Shown here: piece by piece, positions 24,027 to 32,882 of the stretch | Numbering within the stretch: the first letter of the stretch is position 1 | Layout of the letters: the number at the start of each line of letters is the position of its first letter | Notes under the pieces: model-generated | Seen by the model: the letters and a program-made list of their open reading frames with translations, nothing else | Told to the model about the DNA's origin: nothing | Databases searched by the model: none | Position numbers and translations under genes: made by a program | Source: Sphingobium indicum BiD32 | GTDB taxonomy: Bacteria; Pseudomonadota; Alphaproteobacteria; Sphingomonadales; Sphingomonadaceae | Length of the DNA: 64,000 nucleotides | Assembly (NCBI RefSeq): GCF_000382885.1 | Contig: NZ_CAVK010000061.1 | Span: forward strand, 1-64,000 | Reading direction: 5' to 3'

Positions 24027-25286
24027 TCAGGACGTGAAGAACTGCTGGGTTCCATGGGCTTCGATCGCCTCGGCCAGTCGGCCGAGCGCATGGACATAGG
24101 CAGCACTCCGCATCGTGATCTTGCGTTCGCTCGCCCGCTCCAAAATCGCGCGGCCTTCAGCTTCCATGCTGGCTTTCAGCCTTTCGTGAATCTCGGCGAC
24201 TGTCCAATAATAGCCCTGCCTGTTCTGCACCCATTCGAAATAGGACACCGTCACGCCGCCGGCATTGGCGAGAATATCGGGGAGGACCGTTACTCCGCGG
24301 GCACTCAGGAGGTCATCCGCGGCCGGTGTTATGGGGCCGTTCGCCAATTCGACGATCACCTTGGCTTTCACGCTCGCGGCATTGTCCGCATGGATGAGGT
24401 TTTCGAGCGCCGCTGGAACGAGCACATCACAGTCCACTCCGACAATGTCGCCGGGTACCAGTGCCCCGACACCATCAGAGCCCACGAGGCTCGCGAGCCC
24501 AGCATCCCGTTTGGCCTCGATCAGCCGGTCGAACGGGATGCCCGCTGCCGAATGGACGCCGTGGCGGGAATCCGAGACGGCAACAATCCGGTAGCCGATT
24601 TCGGCCAGCAGGCGAGCCATATGACTTCCCGCGTTCCCAAAGCCCTGGATCGCAACGCGTGAACCAGGGCCCACCCCGAGTTCGTTTTCGAGATGGCGCA
24701 GCAGATAGAACCCGCCGCGCGCCGTCGCATCATCGCGGCCGAGCGATCCGCCCAGGGCAATCGGTTTGCCCGTGATGACCGCCGGAGACACACGGCCGAC
24801 GATCGACGCGTACTCGTCGGCCATCCAGCCCATGATCATGGCGTTGGTATAGACATCGGGGGCAGGGATATCCCTGTCCGGTCCGATGATGCCCGAGAAG
24901 GCTTGCATATAGGCGCGCGACAGTCGCTCCAGCTCGGCTTTCGAGAGCTTGCGCGGGTCGACCTGGACAGCGCCTTTGCCGCCGCCATAGGGCAGGTTCA
25001 TCACCGCGCACTTGAAGGTCATCCAGAACGCAAGCGTCTCGACCTCATCCACCGTCGCATCGGGATGAAACCGGATGCCCCCCTTGGTCGGCCCCCGCGT
25101 ATCGTCATAGCGACAGCGCCACGCCATGAAGGATTTGCGAGAACCATCGTCCATTCTGATCAGCAGCCGCGTCTTGGTCGTTTCCCGCGGGTATTTGAGC
25201 TTTTCAAGAACATCAGGATCGAGCTTGAGATGCTGCGCGGCGTCATCGAGCCGGGTGAGTGCCTGGTCGAGCAGGGTTGCGCTCAT
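24027..25286 (-). CDS. gdhA: glutamate dehydrogenase (Glu/Leu/Phe/Val family)
   Basis: A protein of 419 residues, a typical length. It has the substrate motif MNLPYGGGKGAVQVDPR with the catalytic lysine, PAPDVYTNAMIMGWM, and the NAD-binding motif GFGNAGSHMA. It interconverts glutamate with 2-oxoglutarate and ammonium. GGAAAATCT precedes the start. The Rnk-like gene lies 30 bases upstream on the same strand and may be cotranscribed. Confidence 0.95.
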   Translation of the reverse strand: MSATLLDQALTRLDDAAQHLKLDPDVLEKLKYPRETTKTRLLIRMDDGSRKSFMAWRCRYDDTRGPTKGGIRFHPDATVDEVETLAFWMTFKCAVMNLPYGGGKGAVQVDPRKLSKAELERLSRAYMQAFSGIIGPDRDIPAPDVYTNAMIMGWMADEYASIVGRVSPAVITGKPIALGGSLGRDDATARGGFYLLRHLENELGVGPGSRVAIQGFGNAGSHMARLLAEIGYRIVAVSDSRHGVHSAAGIPFDRLIEAKRDAGLASLVGSDGVGALVPGDIVGVDCDVLVPAALENLIHADNAASVKAKVIVELANGPITPAADDLLSARGVTVLPDILANAGGVTVSYFEWVQNRQGYYWTVAEIHERLKASMEAEGRAILERASERKITMRSAAYVHALGRLAEAIEAHGTQQFFTS

Positions 25287-25316
25287 AGATTTTCCTTGCC
25301 GTGAATAGAGACCTGA

Positions 25317-25730
25317 TCAGTCGTTGCGCACGATTTGCGCGACTTCCACGATCTTGAGCTCGCGCTCATTGCCTTCGCGATCAGGCCACAGGATCGACTG
25401 TCCTTTTCGAAGTCCGATGAGCCCTGCGCCGACCGGCGTCAGGATCGAAATTCGTCCCGCTGAAATGTCCGCTTCCCTGGGATAGGTGAGCTGGTAGCTG
25501 TATTCCTTGCCACTTGCTTCATCGATGAAGCGGACGGTGGCGTGCATTGTCACGACGTCGTCGGGAATGCGCTCGCCCGGGTGCGTCGTGGCGCGCGCGA
25601 GCTCATTGAGCAGCAACTCGCTCACTTGCGGCGAACGCTCCTGCGCTGCCATGGCCAGGTCGGTCAGGGCGTCGGCTTCGGTATCAATCATATGTATCGG
25701 CGGCCGTCGGCGCGCCTTGGTGTTCGTCAT
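25317..25730 (-). CDS. rnk: GreA/GreB-type C-terminal domain protein (Rnk family)
   Basis: A protein of 137 residues. The C-terminal half has the FKBP-like fold of GreA, GreB and Rnk (VTMHATVRFIDEASGKEYSY, ISILTPVGAGLIGLRKGQSI). The N-terminus is short and lacks the acidic GreA coiled coil, as in Rnk, which binds RNA polymerase and affects nucleoside diphosphate kinase levels. Confidence 0.85.
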   Translation of the reverse strand: MTNTKARRRPPIHMIDTEADALTDLAMAAQERSPQVSELLLNELARATTHPGERIPDDVVTMHATVRFIDEASGKEYSYQLTYPREADISAGRISILTPVGAGLIGLRKGQSILWPDREGNERELKIVEVAQIVRND

Positions 25731-25951
25731 CGATTTCGCTTTCCAAATGAGCAGCTACCGCCAATGCGGCGCCGTCTTCGCATGAGATGATCTGTGCCCC
25801 GAGTTCGGGGCAGCGCGCACCGGAACCCGGGGCTAAAGGCCCGCGAGAATCTGCCCCCCGTGGTGGCGAAAGCGAAAATGGCAGTGATGAGTCTGCATCC
25901 TGTCATGATGTCGGGGTCTCCGCCTCGAGTCAAACGAGAACCCTCCAAGCC

Positions 25952-27580
25952 TCAAATCAAGAACCGGGCCTCGAAGAGATCGATCTCCCGGACGAGCCTG
26001 CGAGCGGCCTCGCTGCCCAGCTCCCGATTGCGAACGCGGCGGAAAACCTCCTGGCGCTCTGCCCTGAGCGCTGCAAGACGAAGATCGCGTTCGATCGCTT
26101 CGTCGCGCTTTCGCATTTCCTGCTGCTGAGGTTCAGCTGCCGGATGCCCGATCCGCTCGCGGTAAAGGTCCATGAGGCGGGCGGCGATGTTGACATAGGC
26201 GTCGGCGTCCTTCCGGCCGTCGGCAAGGCGGTGCTGGGTACGCTCGATTGCGGCAATCGCGGCTTCTGCCGCTGCGGTCCGCGCCGCATCGACTTGCGCG
26301 TCGCGGGCCGGTTCGGGCGGCATCTCGAGGCCGCGCATCATCAGAGGCAGTCCGATCGATCCGGCAATCAACGAGAAGATGATCACCCCCATCGCCAGGA
26401 AGATCGCGAGATCGCGCGCGGGGAAGGGCGTGCCGTCCAACATCGTCAGGGGCAGTGTGAGTACGCCGGCAAGGGTGATTGCGCCTCGCACACCGGCGAA
26501 GGACATGGCTCCGATGACCCGCCAATGGGGCTGTGCACGATCTTTCCTGCGTCGGAACAGCGTCAATCGGAAGGATAGCCAGACCCAGACAAAGCGGAGG
26601 GCCGCAAGACCGAGGCTGATCGCGATGACATAGTTGATCAGCCACCAAGGCGCATGATGACCGGTCAAGTGGACGGATGCGGCGGCACCGGCAAGAATGG
26701 TCGGCAATTGTTCGCCTAGCAGTACGAATATGACTCCATTGGCGGTGAACTGGATCACATCCCAAACTGTCGTCCGCCGGATCCGCGTGACGGCCAGGGC
26801 ATTTCCACGCGCCTCGACGATGCTCATGGTGAGCCCGGCAGCCACCGAGGCGAGGATACCCGAGCAATGGAGGTGTTCGGCCACCAGATAGGCGCCGAAA
26901 GGAATGAGCAGACTGATCAGGATCTGCGAGCTGCTTTCTTCTCCCAGGCGCCGCGTGATGACAGCTTTGGCCCAACCGACAAGCCAGGTTAGTCCCGCCC
27001 CCACGCCCAGGCCGCCCAGTGCAGCCCACAGAAAATCGAATGTTGCTGCGCCCAGCGAAAATGTGCCGGTCAGCGTCGCGGCTATCGCAAAACGCAGGCA
27101 AACAAGACCTGACGCATCGTTGAGTAGAGATTCGCCCTCGAGGATATGCATCATCCGTTTGGGAATGGGCGTTCGTTGCGCGATCGCGGCGACCGCAATC
27201 GGATCGGTTGGTGAGACCACTGCGGCCAAGGCGAAAGCGACCGGTAGCGGCATGGCGGGCAGCAGCCAGTGGATGAAGAGCCCCATGCCGAGGACCGTGA
27301 CAACCACAAGACCGAGCGCGAGTTCAAGGACTGTCGTACGATCCTTGAAGAGATCCTCGCTCGGTAGGCGCCAACCATCGAGAAAAAGTAGTGGTGGAAG
27401 GAAGAGAAGAAAGAAGATGTCCGGATCGAGTACGACCCGCCAGCCCGCCACCAGTCCAATGGCCGCGCCCATGGCGATTTGAACCAACGGGCGCGGTAGG
27501 GAAAATGGGAGAAGCCGAGCCAGAATGCCGCTCATGACAACGGCGAACAGCAATGCCAGGATGAGCGTTACAGTTTCCAA
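25952..27580 (-). CDS. Na+/H+ antiporter, CPA1 family
   Basis: A protein of 542 residues with about twelve membrane helices in the first 400. Conserved features are VVSPTDPIAVAAI and GESLLNDASGLV, the ion-binding region of CPA1/NhaP exchangers. The last 130 residues are a charged helical cytosolic tail (ERTQHRLADGRKDADAY). It exchanges Na+ or K+ for protons across the inner membrane. The start is TTG 27580; no ATG is close by. Confidence 0.92.
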   Translation of the reverse strand: METVTLILALLFAVVMSGILARLLPFSLPRPLVQIAMGAAIGLVAGWRVVLDPDIFFLLFLPPLLFLDGWRLPSEDLFKDRTTVLELALGLVVVTVLGMGLFIHWLLPAMPLPVAFALAAVVSPTDPIAVAAIAQRTPIPKRMMHILEGESLLNDASGLVCLRFAIAATLTGTFSLGAATFDFLWAALGGLGVGAGLTWLVGWAKAVITRRLGEESSSQILISLLIPFGAYLVAEHLHCSGILASVAAGLTMSIVEARGNALAVTRIRRTTVWDVIQFTANGVIFVLLGEQLPTILAGAAASVHLTGHHAPWWLINYVIAISLGLAALRFVWVWLSFRLTLFRRRKDRAQPHWRVIGAMSFAGVRGAITLAGVLTLPLTMLDGTPFPARDLAIFLAMGVIIFSLIAGSIGLPLMMRGLEMPPEPARDAQVDAARTAAAEAAIAAIERTQHRLADGRKDADAYVNIAARLMDLYRERIGHPAAEPQQQEMRKRDEAIERDLRLAALRAERQEVFRRVRNRELGSEAARRLVREIDLFEARFLI

Positions 27581-27675
27581 AGGCGGCCTCGCTCACGGGT
27601 CTCGATGAAATCTCCCTCGTGTCACAGCCGCGCGGATGTGATCCTCCCAGCCTTGAGCGAAAACGATGAAAGTGC

Positions 27676-27924
27676 TCAGAGGACCACTTCGGCTTCATCC
27701 CGAACGGGAATATCGGCCTTCACCTGGCTCACCGGATCGCCGACCAGGATCGCGAACTTCGCGCCCTTGTAGTAGATGTCTGGGCGATGCCAGGCCTTCG
27801 TTACGGTGACAAAGGCGCCATCGATCTCGATCTCATCACCGGGTTTGGGCGCGCGCGCGAAGTGGAAGCAACCCCTGGATGCCGCGGAACGGCTGTCGCG
27901 ACCGGCAAGGACGTCTATGAGCAT
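27676..27924 (-). CDS. unknown small protein, 82 residues
   Basis: The start at 27924 has GAGGAA upstream. The protein is mostly beta (PGDEIEIDGAFVTVTKAWHR, KGAKFAILVGDPV) and soluble. It follows the superoxide dismutase after 12 bases and is the last gene of the peroxiredoxin operon. No family is recognised. Confidence 0.6.
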   Translation of the reverse strand: MLIDVLAGRDSRSAASRGCFHFARAPKPGDEIEIDGAFVTVTKAWHRPDIYYKGAKFAILVGDPVSQVKADIPVRDEAEVVL

Positions 27925-27936
27925 GTCGATTTCCTC

Positions 27937-28638
27937 TCACGTTACAGGGGTCGTTTTCGGCGCGGGATAGTGCCAGGGTTCACCCTGGCCGAGCGCTGCG
28001 GCATATTGTTGCTCCGCGAAGTGCCAGTTCGCGAGCCTGTCCCACCAGGAAGCGAGCCAAGCGGCTCGATCCTGCCGAAAATCGATATAGTAGGCGTGCT
28101 CCCAGACGTCGCAGGCAAGAAGCGGTGTTACTCCATCTGCAAGAATGGGAATGCCTGCATCATGGGTCGAGATCAGCTCCAGCGCACCGCCTTTGACAAT
28201 GAGCCACACCCAGCCTGAACCGAAATGGCCGGTGCCCTCAGCTATGAACCGCTGCCCGAGAGCATCGTGGCTACCAAAGGCCGTCGAGATCGCGTTCGCA
28301 AGATCGCCCGAGGGTTTCGATGGCGTTGCACTCATGCTCTCCCAGAAGAAGCTGTGGTTCCAGGCTTGGGCGGCGTTGTTGAAGAGGCCCTTTGCTCCGC
28401 TGCCTTGTGCGATACGGACGATTTCCTCGAGCGTGTGGGCCGAGAAATTCTGCTCACCAAGCAGCCGGTTGAGTGTCTCAACATAGCGGGCATGGTGCTT
28501 GCCATGATGGATCTCCAGCGTTTCGGCGGAAAGCACTGGTGCAAGTGCCTCAATGCCATACGGCAAGGGTGGAAGTTCGAACACCGGCGCCTCCTCATCA
28601 TGATCGGCAAGTGTGCCGTTCAGATCTCGGTCAGCCAT
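27937..28638 (-). CDS. sodB: superoxide dismutase, Fe/Mn type
   Basis: A protein of 233 residues. Metal ligands are visible in EIHHGKHHARYVETLN, AAQAWNHSFFW and the C-terminal DVWEHAYYIDFRQ. A 20-residue acidic N-terminal extension (DLNGTLADHDEEAP) is longer than usual, without a signal-peptide pattern. It turns superoxide into H2O2 and O2 in the cytosol. It overlaps the preceding gene by 8 bases. Confidence 0.94.
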   Translation of the reverse strand: MADRDLNGTLADHDEEAPVFELPPLPYGIEALAPVLSAETLEIHHGKHHARYVETLNRLLGEQNFSAHTLEEIVRIAQGSGAKGLFNNAAQAWNHSFFWESMSATPSKPSGDLANAISTAFGSHDALGQRFIAEGTGHFGSGWVWLIVKGGALELISTHDAGIPILADGVTPLLACDVWEHAYYIDFRQDRAAWLASWWDRLANWHFAEQQYAAALGQGEPWHYPAPKTTPVT

Positions 28639-28876
28639 GGGAGTTCTCCTTAAGGACTATTGAACAACGGTCTCGATCCGGACGGGGCGCCCGTGTCAGG
28701 GCATCTCGCCAGGCGGTCATGGAGTGATCGCGCGCGATCACCAGGTGTCCGCAGGCGCGCATGGTTACCTTGTTCATGAAAGTCGCCTCAGAGAGCCTGG
28801 ACGAGATCTCGGCAATAGGTGGCTGACCCGTTCGACAGCCGCGTATCAAGGCGAATATTTCTGGCTCAATCGGCAT
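28631..28876 (-). CDS. unknown protein, 81 residues
   Basis: The frame begins at ATG 28876 inside the end of the preceding gene and ends overlapping the sodB start, a tight arrangement that argues for a real gene. The protein is polar with Cys13 and a second Cys in TMRACGHLV. I recognise no domain. Confidence 0.5.
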   Translation of the reverse strand: MPIEPEIFALIRGCRTGQPPIAEISSRLSEATFMNKVTMRACGHLVIARDHSMTAWRDALTRAPRPDRDRCSIVLKENSHG

Positions 28877-29279
28877 CGGCTACCTCTGCCAATCTGGCAT
28901 TCAGCGCTGCGATGCACAGCGCGATCGCATCGATCGGATGAGATCCATACCATTCGCCCCGCGTGCCTAGAACGATGACATCGCCCTGCGCCATCTCGAT
29001 CCAGCATCCCGGGGGTATCAGCGTTGTCGCTGCCGACTGACTGGAAGAATAAAGGAGGGCGCGGACACGCGCTCCATTGTCCTGTCGCCAGATTCCGGCC
29101 TCAACGCCGCTCAACTCGGTGAGTGCGGGAAACACGGCCATCGCAATCAGCGCATCGAGTTGACGGCTGGCCGCAGTGGCCGCCTTGCAGGCCTCAATCG
29201 CTTCGATCAGTCTCGCGCGCTCCCCGCGGGTGCTGGCGCTCGCACAGAGTGACAAGCCGCCTGTCAGGAAAGATGTCAT
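28866..29279 (-). CDS. unknown protein, 137 residues
   Basis: It starts at ATG 29279 overlapping the carbonic anhydrase stop (ATGA) and overlaps the next gene by 11 bases. A helical N-terminal half (RLIEAIEACKAATAASRQLD) is followed by a beta-rich half (CWIEMAQGDVIVLGTRGEW). No signal peptide and no known family. Its place between carbonic anhydrase and sodB suggests a role in the same stress response. Confidence 0.6.
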   Translation of the reverse strand: MTSFLTGGLSLCASASTRGERARLIEAIEACKAATAASRQLDALIAMAVFPALTELSGVEAGIWRQDNGARVRALLYSSSQSAATTLIPPGCWIEMAQGDVIVLGTRGEWYGSHPIDAIALCIAALNARLAEVADAD

Positions 29280-29923
29280 GGCTCTGTCTGCCAAGGGCCC
29301 CTCACGGGCTCACAGACCTGCTGCAGCAAGCCGTCCCCGATCGCATAGACCCAACCGTGCAGCGTCAGTGGCGCGCGCTGGTCCCATGCGCGTCGTATCA
29401 GCGGGTTCGCGGCAAGTGCTTCGACCTGAGAGAGAATGTTACGTTCACACAGGCGATCCGCATCTGCCTGCGCGGAGCAGCCATGAGCCTCATGAAGCGC
29501 ACGGACTGGCGCCAGCCATACTCCGATAGCGTCATCGGTCGCTGGTGCCATCGCAGCCTGGATGCCGCCGCATCCATAGTGGCCAACCACGATGATGTGT
29601 TCGACTTTGAGAACATCGACTGCGAACTGCAAAGCGGCTGAGAAGTTCGGATCGCTATCAACCGCCAAATTGGCGACGTTGCGGTGAACGAACATCTCAC
29701 CTGGATCAAGATCGACGATCTCGGTCGCCGGGACCCTGCTGTCAGAACACCCTATCCAGAAATAGCGGGGATGCTGCTGTCCTACGAGGCGTTTGAAGAA
29801 ACTCGGATCGTCACCTGTCTTGGCCTGGGCCCATGCGCGATTGCGGGAAAACAGGGAATGGCAGTCATCGCGCCCTTCGGCGATGACTGGCTCCTCATTC
29901 CAATTTTCCCTCGTCGATCTCAT
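29276..29923 (-). CDS. can: beta-class carbonic anhydrase
   Basis: A protein of 215 residues with the zinc ligands C59, H115 and C118 and the Asp-Arg dyad D61-R63 (CSDSR, GHYGCGG). It interconverts CO2 and bicarbonate. Its start overlaps the peroxiredoxin stop and its stop overlaps the next start, so it belongs firmly to the peroxiredoxin-SOD operon. Confidence 0.95.
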   Translation of the reverse strand: MRSTRENWNEEPVIAEGRDDCHSLFSRNRAWAQAKTGDDPSFFKRLVGQQHPRYFWIGCSDSRVPATEIVDLDPGEMFVHRNVANLAVDSDPNFSAALQFAVDVLKVEHIIVVGHYGCGGIQAAMAPATDDAIGVWLAPVRALHEAHGCSAQADADRLCERNILSQVEALAANPLIRRAWDQRAPLTLHGWVYAIGDGLLQQVCEPVRGPWQTEP

Positions 29924-30561
29924 CGCACGGATGCCTGTAAATCGACGATCCGGAGATAGGGCTTAAGTGTCTTGTAGCCTTGCGGAAACTGCCGCGCGGC
30001 TTCCTCATCGGATAGCTTCGGCGAGATCACGACTGGCTCGCCCGGTTCCCAGTTGACCGGGGTCGCGATACTGCGAGCGTCGGTCAACTGGAGGCTGTCG
30101 ATAGCACGGAGAATCTCAGTAAAATTCCGGCCTGTGGACGGAGGGTAGGTGAGGATCAGCCGGATCTTGCGAGACGGATCGATGACGAAGACCGACCGCA
30201 CCGTGACCGTAGGGTCGCTTTCTGGATGGATCATGTCGTAGAGGGTCGAGACCTTGCCGTCCGGGTCGGCGATCATTGGGAAATCAAGCTTGGCGCCCTG
30301 GGTTTCCTGAATATCGCTTTCCCATTTATGGTGCGCTTCGACGGGATCAACCGAAAGCCCGATCGGCTTGACGTTCCGCTTATCCCATTCCGGACGAAGC
30401 TTAGCCACTTCGCCGAGTTCGGTCGTGCAGACTGGCGTAAAATTCTTGGGATGGCTGAATAAAACGCTCCAACTTCCGCCGAGCCAGTCATGGAAGCTGA
30501 TGCGGCCGTGGGTGCTGTCCTGCTCAAAATCGGGGGCGATCTGCCCGAGTTGAATGGTCAT
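29920..30561 (-). CDS. 1-Cys peroxiredoxin (Prx6 type)
   Basis: A protein of 213 residues from ATG 30561, set by AGGAG. The peroxidatic cysteine is C45 in NFTPVCTTELG, and there is no other cysteine in the protein, so it is a 1-Cys enzyme. The long C-terminal part (from about 165) is typical of Prx6. It reduces peroxides in the cytosol with an outside thiol donor. It leads the operon that contains carbonic anhydrase and sodB. A 24-bp motif shared with the LysR promoter lies about 43 bases upstream. Confidence 0.93.
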   Translation of the reverse strand: MTIQLGQIAPDFEQDSTHGRISFHDWLGGSWSVLFSHPKNFTPVCTTELGEVAKLRPEWDKRNVKPIGLSVDPVEAHHKWESDIQETQGAKLDFPMIADPDGKVSTLYDMIHPESDPTVTVRSVFVIDPSRKIRLILTYPPSTGRNFTEILRAIDSLQLTDARSIATPVNWEPGEPVVISPKLSDEEAARQFPQGYKTLKPYLRIVDLQASVR

Positions 30562-30603
30562 GGGAACTCCTGGATGCTGTTCGTTCAATGTGGGGGAGTG
30601 ACG

Positions 30604-30627
30604 TCCATCAAACAAACGAATGTTATT
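30604..30627 (-). promoter_or_regulatory. shared 24-bp motif, copy 1 (peroxiredoxin promoter)
   Basis: This stretch matches 31345-31368 at 21 of 24 positions; the core is CCATCAARCAAAYGAATRTT. It lies between the membrane-protein gene and the peroxiredoxin gene. It is AT-rich against a GC-rich background and may bind the adjacent LysR regulator. Confidence 0.55.
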
Positions 30628-30658
30628 AATGGTTGCCGGCAAAAATAATGTTGTAATG

Positions 30659-30895
30659 TTAGTGACCGTTTTGCGGAGGCGCCAGCCAGCCGACCCTCAA
30701 CAGCGCAACCGGCAGGGCGACAAGCACCACGAGATTGCCATCTTCCTCGCTGACAATGCCTTCCTGGTTGAGCTTCCACACGAAGAGGCGGATTGTCGCG
30801 ATGGCAATTCCGATCGCGATCACCCAATAGGGAATGGCTGATGTTCGCGGCAGCCGTGGTCTCCGCCTGTACTGGTCATTGTCACTGTTGCTCAT
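30659..30895 (-). CDS. small membrane protein, 78 residues
   Basis: It starts at ATG 30895, inside the end of the preceding gene. A basic N-terminus (RRRPRLPRT) is followed by two hydrophobic helices (IPYWVIAIGIAIATIRLFVW and NLVVLVALPVALLRVGWLA). No family is recognised. Confidence 0.55.
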   Translation of the reverse strand: MSNSDNDQYRRRPRLPRTSAIPYWVIAIGIAIATIRLFVWKLNQEGIVSEEDGNLVVLVALPVALLRVGWLAPPQNGH

Positions 30896-31349
30896 CACGG
30901 CGTCCCTTCCTTGGAGTCCGGCCGTGCCCCTCTTCATCGGCCTCATTGGAAGATTTTTGGTCTTCGGCACTGGCCGATGGGGGCCAGACGATGCTGAAAT
31001 CAAATGGAGGCGGAACCTCCCTGAAGGGGATTGGCGCATCGCGGTGTGCCTGGCGCTCCATGTCCAATGCAAGGATGACGCCGGCACAGACCGCTACCAC
31101 GAAGACCATGACGGCCAAGAACACTGTATCGGTGATCGCGCCGGCAGCATGAAAGCCGTAGAGCGCAACGCCAATCGCGAGAACCAGCATGGCAAGCGCC
31201 AGACAGATCTTCCAGAATTCTGCTTTCGGCGGCGGTTCGGGGCGAAAGTGGCCCAGCGGTTTCATGTCTCGATCAACCCATCCATGCAGCAGTGTCCCCA
31301 AGAACCACGCTGCTTCTTGCGGAAACACCTTCGACCCGTTAGCATCCAT
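30882..31349 (-). CDS. membrane protein of unknown function, 155 residues
   Basis: The likely start is ATG 31349, within the shared 24-bp motif; another possible start is ATG 31265. Two membrane helices lie in the middle (ICLALAMLVLAIGVALYGF, FLAVMVFVVAVCAGVILAL), flanked by polar ends. It is divergent from the LysR gene with only 46 bases between starts, the classic layout of a LysR target. Confidence 0.55.
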   Translation of the reverse strand: MDANGSKVFPQEAAWFLGTLLHGWVDRDMKPLGHFRPEPPPKAEFWKICLALAMLVLAIGVALYGFHAAGAITDTVFLAVMVFVVAVCAGVILALDMERQAHRDAPIPFREVPPPFDFSIVWPPSASAEDQKSSNEADEEGHGRTPRKGRRDEQQ

Positions 31350-31368
31350 CAAGCAAATGAATATTATT
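31345..31368. promoter_or_regulatory. shared 24-bp motif, copy 2 (LysR divergent promoter)
   Basis: It lies in the short gap between the divergent LysR gene and the membrane-protein gene and overlaps the latter's presumed start. It matches the copy at 30604-30627 with three transitions only. Confidence 0.55.
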
Positions 31369-31395
31369 GTGCGTTGAGCGTAGGGAATTTGAGGA

Positions 31396-32244
31396 ATGGA
31401 TATCAGTGTCGCGCGCACGTTTCTGGAGGTCGTGAAAACCGGGAGCTTCGTGGGTGCGGCGGCCAATCTCAATCTTACCCAGACCGCGGTGAGCGCCCGC
31501 ATCCGCGTTCTGGAGGACCAACTCGATCGTCCCGTGTTCATTCGCAACAAGGCCGGTGCGAAACTGACACCGGCCGGTGAGCAGTTTCTGCGTTTCGCGA
31601 CCACGCTGGTTCAAGTCTGGGAACGGGCGCGTCGGTCCGTGGCGTTGCCACCAGGCCGGGAAACGGTGGTGACGGTCGGCGCCGAGCTCAGCCTCTGGAG
31701 TCCGTTGCTGCGCCATTGGTTGCTCTGGATGCGGCGTGAATGCCCAGAGATTGCGGTCAGCACGCAGATCGACACATCCGAACGCCTCATGGAGCAGGTG
31801 CAAGACGGATCGTTGGACGTCGCGATTCTTTACGCCGCGCCCAGTCGCCCTGGCGTCATTGCCGAGCTTCTGTTCGAGGAGAAGCTGGTGCTTGTCAGGA
31901 CGACACCGACCAACAGGGCTCTGGCCCCTGAGGACCATGTGCAGATCGACTGGGGCGACGAATTCGCGGCCAGCTATCACGCTGCGTTTCCCGATCACCC
32001 TAATGCAGTCGTGTCGATCAGCTATGGACCGCTCGCACTAGAATATATCCTGGCGACCGGTGGTAGTGGCTATTTTCGCAAGGGCTTTATCCGGTCCTAT
32101 CTGGAGGAAGGTCGGCTAGCACTCGTCCCGGGAAGTCCAGAGTTTTCCTATTCGGCTTATGTCGTCCATTCGACAAAAGCCGATGCCGGCGTGATGGACC
32201 GCATCCGGGCCGGCCTGAGGGCCGCGGCGGCAATCGCGGCATGA
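31396..32244 (+). CDS. LysR-type transcriptional regulator
   Basis: A protein of 282 residues. The N-terminal winged helix-turn-helix (1-60) reads ARTFLEVVKTGSFVGAAANL, then LTQTAVSARIRVLEDQL. The effector domain follows (about 90-270), with no cysteine pair of the OxyR kind, so direct peroxide sensing by disulfide is not indicated. Position and the shared motif suggest that it controls the divergent membrane genes and the peroxiredoxin operon. Its stop overlaps the next start. Confidence 0.9.
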   Translation: MDISVARTFLEVVKTGSFVGAAANLNLTQTAVSARIRVLEDQLDRPVFIRNKAGAKLTPAGEQFLRFATTLVQVWERARRSVALPPGRETVVTVGAELSLWSPLLRHWLLWMRRECPEIAVSTQIDTSERLMEQVQDGSLDVAILYAAPSRPGVIAELLFEEKLVLVRTTPTNRALAPEDHVQIDWGDEFAASYHAAFPDHPNAVVSISYGPLALEYILATGGSGYFRKGFIRSYLEEGRLALVPGSPEFSYSAYVVHSTKADAGVMDRIRAGLRAAAAIAA

Positions 32245-32738
32245 CCAACGAACCATCCTCACCCGTGTGTTACGGGGCGCAGGCGGACGATGCCTATATG
32301 GGTTATGCTTCCCGCGATGAAATTCTTGCCGCGTTGGACGAGCTGCTGGAGGCCGAGCGAGCCGGCACCCGCGTGGCATTGGCCAGCGCTCGCTCTTTGG
32401 AAGGCGCGGCCTATCGCGATCTGATGCAGGCAGTGCGAGACGACGAGGCGCGTTGGTGCGCCATGCTGTCGCGGCAGATCGAGCGGCTGAACGGTCTGCC
32501 CTCGCGTAAGACGGGAGCTTTTCATCAGAAAGCTCTGGCTATTGCTGAACCTTTCGAGCGACTCGCTTTTCTCAACCGTGGGCAAGCTTGGGTCGTGCGA
32601 AAGCTCGAGGCGCTGACACCGCGTGTGCGCGATGACGCTTTGCATGCCGATCTGCGCGCGATGCTGGATAGCCACCGCATCAATATCGAGCGGGCATCGG
32701 CGTTTCTGGAAGCAAATCCGACCTCCAAACGGGATTAA
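32241..32738 (+). CDS. DUF6306-like ferritin-type helical protein
   Basis: A protein of 165 residues, translationally coupled to the LysR gene (ATGA). It is nearly all helical with acidic pairs spaced as in a four-helix bundle (LDELLEAERAGTRVALASAR, LMQAVRDDEARWCAMLSRQI). The pattern is that of small ferritin-like proteins of the DUF6306 type. Metal binding is likely but not proven; a link to oxidative stress follows from context. Confidence 0.6.
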   Translation: MTNEPSSPVCYGAQADDAYMGYASRDEILAALDELLEAERAGTRVALASARSLEGAAYRDLMQAVRDDEARWCAMLSRQIERLNGLPSRKTGAFHQKALAIAEPFERLAFLNRGQAWVVRKLEALTPRVRDDALHADLRAMLDSHRINIERASAFLEANPTSKRD

Positions 32739-32829
32739 GTGTCTCGGAAGCGGCCCGGTTCCTGTTTGCATGTGCCGATCGATGTCAACCATCTTGAGCC
32801 AAGGGCGTCCGAGCGTTATGGTATATTCG

Positions 32830-32840
32830 AGATGCATGTT
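32830..32840 (+). promoter_or_regulatory. NsrR-like half-site upstream of hemA
   Basis: AGATGCATGTT matches the half-site pattern found before the globin operon. It lies 43 bases before the hemA start. Only one half is clear, so confidence is modest. Confidence 0.35.
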
Positions 32841-32882
32841 TTCCCGCAACCGCGCGGAAGAAGCTTTTTAGGACCCTTGTCC

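Noticed and set aside
31396-32244. LysR gene as OxyR
   Set aside because: The effector domain lacks the OxyR cysteine pair, and the shared promoter motif does not match the OxyR consensus.
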